Shown: piece after piece, positions 59,558 to 64,000 of the stretch
Layout of the letters: every line of letters starts with the position of its first letter
Numbering within the stretch: the first letter of the stretch is position 1
NCBI GenBank assembly: GCA_965243755.1
Contig: CBDEVW010000004.1
Coordinates: 558,001-622,000 of the forward strand
Origin: JANSWY01 sp965243755
Lineage (GTDB): Bacteria > Bacteroidota > Bacteroidia > Cytophagales > Cyclobacteriaceae
Direction: 5' to 3'
DNA length: 64,000 nucleotides
Program-made: the position numbers and the translations under genes
Notes under the pieces: generated by a model
Databases searched by the model: none
Told to the model about the DNA's origin: nothing
What the model saw: only the letters and a program-made list of their open reading frames with translations

Positions 59558-60208
59558 ATGATAGAAAAGGGAGCTGCAACACATATTCTTTGTAATCAAA
59601 ACCTGATCTTATCACCACAAAAAGCATTATTCTGGAGACAAACAAAAACATTGGTGATATCAGATGTACATCTTGGTAAAGCAGCACATTTCAGAAAGTC
59701 TGGCATAGCAGTTCCCTCACATATTCACTTTCAGGACTTAATCAGAATTGATCAATTGATTAAGGTCTATAAGCCTGATAAAATAATTTTCCTGGGAGAT
59801 CTTTTTCATAGCGATCATAACATGGACTGGTCGCACTTAAATAGTTGGTTACACGATCATCCAGAAGTGAAATTTATTCTGGTAAGAGGTAATCATGATG
59901 TGCTTCCAGAGCAATATTATCACGATTCACCCATTGAATTGACAGAAGAATGGGAAGAAGGGCCTTTCCTTTTCACCCATGATGCCATCAAGTCTGACCT
60001 GTTCAATATTTCAGGACATATTCACCCGGCAGTTAAATTGTCAGGGGCAGCCCGTCAAGCGATCAAAATCCCTTGCTTTCATTTCACAAAACATGCAGCA
60101 GTGATGCCTGCATTTGGAGTGTTTACAGGATTTGTAAAAGTAAAGGTTTCAAGAGGTGATCGGGTGTTTGGATTGGCCGATGATCAGGTGATTCCGTTGA
60201 CCTCATAA
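59558..60208 (+). CDS. pdeM: Ligase-associated metallophosphoesterase PdeM
   Basis: A 216-residue calcineurin-like phosphoesterase. The two-metal site is complete: LVISDVHLGKAAHFRK (Asp, His), IIFLGDLFHSDHN (Asp), ILVRGNHDVLP (Asn-His), LFTHDAI and SGHIHPAV (His). The insertion after DVHLG and the short length are those of the PdeM family linked with Lhr helicases in DNA damage response. No ligase gene lies nearby. It is followed by about 185 bp with no gene but an AGGAC/GTCCT hairpin just before the next start. Confidence 0.9.
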   Translation: MIEKGAATHILCNQNLILSPQKALFWRQTKTLVISDVHLGKAAHFRKSGIAVPSHIHFQDLIRIDQLIKVYKPDKIIFLGDLFHSDHNMDWSHLNSWLHDHPEVKFILVRGNHDVLPEQYYHDSPIELTEEWEEGPFLFTHDAIKSDLFNISGHIHPAVKLSGAARQAIKIPCFHFTKHAAVMPAFGVFTGFVKVKVSRGDRVFGLADDQVIPLTS

Positions 60209-60393
60209 GATTATTTGACTTTATTCTATAATTTTTTTTAGTTAACTTATAGACTCAAATTAGTGAAGGAAATAAGAATAATCAACGACCTGATCAGCTG
60301 ATGAAACAATAGACTTCAAGAATTTCTTGTGAGTAAACGGTTACTTTTTTGGTTGTTACGGTATTAAAAGGAGGACAGTGGTCCTAAGGTGTT

Positions 60394-60933
60394 ATGAAAG
60401 ACAGTGTTATCCTTGAAAGGTTGGGGAAGGGAGACGAGAAGGCTTTGGATTACCTGTACAAGAAATATTACAGGATGATGACTAAAATCGTCCTGAGTAA
60501 TAACGGTACGGAAGACGAGGCTAAGGACATCTTTCAAGAGGCGTTATTAGCATTTTGGCAAAAAGCTGTAAGCGGTAAATTAGTGCTTACAAGTAAAATT
60601 AGCACCTATCTCTACAGTATTTGTCTCAATCTTTGGCGCAAGGAGCTGGATAGGAAAAGCAGATTGTCCAGCGATGTTAAAGATGGTGAGGAATACCAGT
60701 CTCACGAGCAAAATGAGAAAGTAAGGATTGTTCGTGAATGTATCGAAGAACTCGGAGACACTTGTAAAAAAATTCTCACCTACTATTATTTTGATGGGCT
60801 GTCTATGAATGACATTGCAGAGAAATTAGAATTTGCAAATCAGGATACAGCCAAAACCAAGAAATATAAGTGCAAGAAACGATTAGACAGTTTAATAAAA
60901 AGCAAATATTCGACCAGAGATTTTTTTGATTAA
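60394..60933 (+). CDS. ECF-type RNA polymerase sigma-70 factor
   Basis: A 179-residue ECF sigma factor. Region 2 is YLYKKYYRMMTKIVLS and EDEAKDIFQEALLAFWQKA; region 4 is ELGDTCKKILTYYYFDGLSMNDIAEKLEFAN, with TAKTKKYKCKKRLDSLI contacting DNA. A small hairpin AGGAC-N4-GTCCT (60374-60387) precedes the ATG and includes a possible GGAGG site. The gene overlaps the next by one base, so sigma factor and membrane partner are coupled. Confidence 0.92.
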   Translation: MKDSVILERLGKGDEKALDYLYKKYYRMMTKIVLSNNGTEDEAKDIFQEALLAFWQKAVSGKLVLTSKISTYLYSICLNLWRKELDRKSRLSSDVKDGEEYQSHEQNEKVRIVRECIEELGDTCKKILTYYYFDGLSMNDIAEKLEFANQDTAKTKKYKCKKRLDSLIKSKYSTRDFFD

Positions 60934-61943
60934 TGACGGGACATTCAAATCATAACGACCTAATTGACAGTTACCTTAGCGGTAACATGAATGCTGCTCA
61001 GCAGGCCGATTTCGAGCATCTGCTGGAGGCTGATCCTCTGTTGAAAGAGGAGTTCATGTTCCAGAAGGAGATCATCAGTGGGATCAAAGAATTCAGAAAA
61101 AACCAAATGAAACAACGCCTTAATCAAATCACGGTTGGAGTTGGTATCACAGGTTTATTACTAAATTCAGGACTATCGAAAGTACTTGCAGCAGTAGGTA
61201 CACTCGGGATCATTGGCGTTGGCTCTTACTTTGTGAGTGAAGCACTCATGGAAGATTCCAATAAAACTGTCACTCAAATAGAAGCATTAGATCTTACCAT
61301 TGATTCCCCAGAGGAATACAAACCAGAAACCAACCAGTTGACACTTAACCTGCCTGCCACGAACACGGCAGGTGAAGAACTGGCAAATTCAAATGACAGA
61401 GAGTTGGTGAATACTGTACCTGAGGAAGACCAGGTAATTACAGAGATGTCTACAACAGCCAACATTGAAGAAACCAATCAGATTGATAACACAATTAATC
61501 AATCTGATAATACTGAAATTGCTGACATAGACCTTAGTGAAAAGGTGAAGAAAGCAAATTTCTCAGTGCCATTACTCGATGAAGCGGGTGACGATGAAGA
61601 AACCCTGGATGGAATTGATATTACACTCCCTGATAATAACCAACCTGTTACCACTAAAGAGGAGGCAAGCAAGGAGATTGAAGTAGAGAATGTAAGTCAA
61701 ACGAAATATGACTTACATTACAAATTCTTTAGTGGTAAACTTTTCCTTTATGGAGATTTCAATAGCATACCATATGAGTTGTTGGAAATTAATTCAGGAA
61801 ATCACAGAAGTTTATACCTGTACCACGATGAGGTCTATTACCAACTAAGTCAAAATGAGCAGCGCATTGTACCACTGATGCCAATTGATAACCAGGAACT
61901 CATTGATGAACTGGAAATAATAAGATCGAATAAGATCGATTAA
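60933..61943 (+). CDS. Probable transmembrane anti-sigma factor
   Basis: A 336-residue protein. Residues 1-60 are soluble, acidic and helical (LIDSYLSGNMNAAQQADFEHLLEADPLLKEE, quoted in parts: IDSYLSGNMNAAQQADFE), a pattern common at the N-terminus of Bacteroidota anti-sigma proteins. One or two hydrophobic segments follow at about residues 68-102 (VLAAVGTLGIIGVGSYF). A long acidic Thr/Asn-rich linker leads to a folded C-terminal part (KYDLHYKFFSGKLFLYGDF onward) that is probably periplasmic. No zinc motif. Coupled with the sigma gene, followed by a terminator. The C-terminal fold is not recognised. Confidence 0.75.
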   Translation: MTGHSNHNDLIDSYLSGNMNAAQQADFEHLLEADPLLKEEFMFQKEIISGIKEFRKNQMKQRLNQITVGVGITGLLLNSGLSKVLAAVGTLGIIGVGSYFVSEALMEDSNKTVTQIEALDLTIDSPEEYKPETNQLTLNLPATNTAGEELANSNDRELVNTVPEEDQVITEMSTTANIEETNQIDNTINQSDNTEIADIDLSEKVKKANFSVPLLDEAGDDEETLDGIDITLPDNNQPVTTKEEASKEIEVENVSQTKYDLHYKFFSGKLFLYGDFNSIPYELLEINSGNHRSLYLYHDEVYYQLSQNEQRIVPLMPIDNQELIDELEIIRSNKID

Positions 61944-61965
61944 GAAATACAATTTGATGAATCTG

Positions 61966-61992
61966 AAGGGTGGCTTGAAGTCACCCTTTTTT
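61966..61992 (+). terminator. Rho-independent terminator after the sigma/anti-sigma operon
   Basis: AAGGGTG (61966-61972) pairs with CACCCTT (61982-61988) around a 9-nt loop that can pair further, then six T residues. It lies 23 bp after the stop codon. Confidence 0.9.
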
Positions 61993-62151
61993 GTTTAACC
62001 AAATCAGACTCAGCGATTTTGGTACCTTCCAACCTGGAAAAACGATTCTAGCAACCATATACCGGAGGTCTGTACATACCACCAATTAAAAAGGATTTTT
62101 TATTCTATTCATCGGGACACTGATAAGGTTATTTTATTAATTTTGGGCAAA

Positions 62152-63048
62152 ATGGCCGAATCAGAAAAAAAATATAGAAAAAAGAAGCTGGGGAGCTATC
62201 CTTTTGTTAGCGTGGTTTTCAGCATCTTTATTACTCTATTTGTAATTGGCGTATTTGGCTACCTGATGATCAACGCTACACAAATCACAAGAACCATCCG
62301 TGAAAATGTAGAGTTACAGGTGTTTTTGAGAAAAAATGTTTCAGAAAGTGAAATGCTGAGACTTAGCAAAACGCTTTCAACTAAGGATTATACTTTAGTA
62401 AAAGATAACCAACCAAAAATCAGGACCATTTCGAAAGAGCAGGCAGCACAGGAATATATTGAAGATACCGGGGAGGATTTTGTTGCCTTTTTAGGAGAAA
62501 ACCCATTGAGAGATGTTATTGTAATTAACATTCAGGAAGCTTATCATCATCCTGATAGTCTTCAAAAAATACAAAAGGAGATTACTGCAATGTCAGGGGT
62601 CTTTGAGGTTTCTTACCTCCAGAATATGGTCAAAAACATTAATGATAACCTTAAGGTTATTTCAGCGGTACTACTGGGTTTTGCACTATTGCTACTATTA
62701 GCAGCATTAATCCTGATCAATAATACCATAAAACTAGCATTGTTCTCACAACGCTTCCTCATCAGAAGTATGCAGTTGGTAGGGGCTACATCAGGGTTTA
62801 TTCAAAAGCCATTTTTGAGAAGAGCTGTAATTTATGGTCTGTTTTCAGCATTATTAGCATCAGGGTTACTCTATGGGCTAATTCAATACCTCAATACCAG
62901 AGTCCCTGAGTTGCAGCAGCTTCAACAAATGGAGAGCCTGCTTATTTTGTTTGGGATCATAGTACTATTGGGTATGTTGGTGGGATTTACCAGTAGCTAT
63001 AGGGCTGTGAATAAATATTTAAAAATGTCTCTGGACGAATTATATTAA
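62152..63048 (+). CDS. ftsX: Cell division ABC permease FtsX
   Basis: A 298-residue permease. It has a basic cytoplasmic start (KKYRKKKLGSYPFVSVVFSI), one helix, a periplasmic loop (about residues 55-170; ENVELQVFLRKNVSESE is the typical beginning) and three C-terminal helices, with RSMQLVGATSGFIQKPFLRRA as the conserved cytoplasmic segment. With FtsE it controls peptidoglycan hydrolases at the division site. ftsE is not in the window. ATG at 62152 is preferred to the TTG at 62143. A TAATTTTG box ends just 6 bp before it, so the leader may be very short. Confidence 0.94.
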   Translation: MAESEKKYRKKKLGSYPFVSVVFSIFITLFVIGVFGYLMINATQITRTIRENVELQVFLRKNVSESEMLRLSKTLSTKDYTLVKDNQPKIRTISKEQAAQEYIEDTGEDFVAFLGENPLRDVIVINIQEAYHHPDSLQKIQKEITAMSGVFEVSYLQNMVKNINDNLKVISAVLLGFALLLLLAALILINNTIKLALFSQRFLIRSMQLVGATSGFIQKPFLRRAVIYGLFSALLASGLLYGLIQYLNTRVPELQQLQQMESLLILFGIIVLLGMLVGFTSSYRAVNKYLKMSLDELY

Positions 63049-63050
63049 GA

Positions 63051-63260
63051 ATGGATAATAAAGAAAAGTTTGCTTTCCAACGAATCAACTATATCATCAT
63101 GTTGATTGGAATTGCGGTATTGATTTTGGGTTTTGTGATTATGTCTATGGACAAAGAGACCTATGGGTTTGGATTCATGGGATTGACATTGGGGCCAATT
63201 GTGGTGATGCTGGGTTTTTTAACGCAGTTTTTCGCAATAATGTATAAACCGAAAAAATAA
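63051..63260 (+). CDS. DUF3098 small membrane protein
   Basis: A 69-residue protein with two membrane helices (YIIMLIGIAVLILGFVIM and GLTLGPIVVMLGFLTQFFAI) and short charged ends (MDNKEKFAFQRIN, YKPKK). It matches DUF3098, a family regularly found between ftsX and uppP in Bacteroidota. It starts 2 bp after ftsX and ends 3 bp before uppP, so the three form one operon. Its function is unknown; context suggests envelope growth. Confidence 0.9.
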   Translation: MDNKEKFAFQRINYIIMLIGIAVLILGFVIMSMDKETYGFGFMGLTLGPIVVMLGFLTQFFAIMYKPKK

Positions 63261-63263
63261 TCA

Positions 63264-64000
63264 ATGGACTTATTGGAAGCGATAATCCTTGGGATTATCC
63301 AGGGACTGACTGAATTTCTACCAGTCAGTAGTAGTGGTCATATTGAACTGGGGACCGCCATACTTAATATACATACCTCGGAAAATTTATTGTTCTCGGT
63401 TGTGGTACACGCGGCAACTGCGTTGAGTACCATACTGGTGTTTCGAAAGGATATCCTGCATATGCTGGATGAAATATTTCAGTTTAAATGGAATGAGTCT
63501 ACCGAGTTTGCAGTGAAAATCATCATCTCAATGATTCCAATTGCCATTGTAGGGGTGTTCTTTGAGGATCAGATTGAAGCATTATTTGGAGGGAACGTAA
63601 TGTTGGTGGGTTCTATGCTGCTCCTTACAGGGTTGCTGCTTTCTTTTACCTATTTTCGGAAATCTAATGATGGTAAGGTTGGTTACTTATCCGCTCTGAT
63701 CATTGGATTAGCACAATCCATCGCAATTCTTCCAGGAGTATCCAGATCAGGGGCTACTATCGCCACGGCTTTAATCCTTGGGGTTGATAGAGAAAGAGCG
63801 GCAAGATTTTCGTTTCTGATGGTTTTGGTGCCCATTATCGGAGCATCAATCCTCAAATTCAGGGATTATTTACAGCAGCCGCCTGTGGAAGAAGGAATAG
63901 GAGGAATGGTATTGCTTGCTGGTTTTCTGGCAGCATTTGTATTTGGTTACCTTGCATGTAATTGGATGCTTGGGATTGTGAGAAAAGGCAAACTGATTTA
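63264..64000 (+). CDS. uppP: Undecaprenyl-diphosphate phosphatase (3' end outside window)
   Basis: The first 245 codons of a BacA/UppP-type enzyme that recycles the undecaprenyl carrier for peptidoglycan synthesis. The catalytic motifs are GIIQGLTEFLPVSSSGHIEL at the N-terminus and ILPGVSRSGATIATALILG in the second half. About seven to eight helices are visible. The family is usually 260-290 residues, so only a short end is missing. It is the third gene of the ftsX operon. Confidence 0.95.
   Translation, partial: MDLLEAIILGIIQGLTEFLPVSSSGHIELGTAILNIHTSENLLFSVVVHAATALSTILVFRKDILHMLDEIFQFKWNESTEFAVKIIISMIPIAIVGVFFEDQIEALFGGNVMLVGSMLLLTGLLLSFTYFRKSNDGKVGYLSALIIGLAQSIAILPGVSRSGATIATALILGVDRERAARFSFLMVLVPIIGASILKFRDYLQQPPVEEGIGGMVLLAGFLAAFVFGYLACNWMLGIVRKGKLI

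Overview
The window is an ordinary chromosomal stretch from a member of the Bacteroidota, most likely the Cytophagales or a close relative. The sequence supports this in several ways: a fused lpxC/fabZ gene, PorX and a type IX secretion (T9SS) plug-domain protein, a secreted glucanase with a T9SS-type C-terminal domain, very large propeller-type sensor/regulators, a DUF3276 protein, an ftsX-DUF3098-uppP cluster, promoter boxes resembling TAnnTTTG, and few recognisable Shine-Dalgarno sites. I found no rRNA, tRNA, phage, complete insertion sequence or CRISPR array.

Layout. 1-10 kb: a propeller sensor cut by the left edge, acyl-CoA reductase divergent from a ferredoxin, a DUF58 protein, a PUR-like protein, an AI-2E family permease, YchF, an isolated Cas6, and a T9SS plug-domain lipoprotein. 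10-20 kb: an ECF sigma factor overlapping a membrane-anchored beta-barrel protein, the carboxynorspermidine route to spermidine, an M20 peptidase, a DnaQ/GIY-YIG fusion nuclease and 4-hydroxyphenylpyruvate dioxygenase. 20-30 kb: deoC, acylphosphatase, a serine/threonine dehydratase flanked by repeats, DinB, and a GH64 beta-1,3-glucanase preceded by a propeller/HTH regulator that probably controls it. 29.6-30.3 kb: a gene-poor island with several unrelated repeat types, ending in five palindromes at about 22 bp spacing just upstream of an HU-like gene. 31-42 kb: lipid A genes (lpxA, lpxC/fabZ), porX-tsaE-ald, and valS. 42-52 kb: fumarylacetoacetase with a flavin reductase, APS reductase, a regulator/creD/Coq4-like cluster with two matching operators, a carotenoid-type oxidoreductase, and pterin synthesis genes. 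52-64 kb: membrane pyrophosphatase, an Lhr helicase with PdeM, a second ECF sigma/anti-sigma pair, and ftsX-DUF3098-uppP cut by the right edge.

Several genes fit together. HPPD and FAH belong to tyrosine breakdown, and the adjacent PTPS-like and GTP cyclohydrolase I genes could supply a pterin for making tyrosine from phenylalanine. PorX, the plug-domain protein and the T9SS-tagged glucanase indicate active type IX secretion of a polysaccharide-degrading enzyme.

Most novel signals: the 22-bp palindrome array at 30.03-30.13 kb; a 110-bp twin-hairpin repeat present twice; the paired 7-5-7 operators of the creD locus; Cas6 without an array or other cas genes; and a predicted inner-membrane anti-sigma-like segment fused to an outer-membrane barrel.
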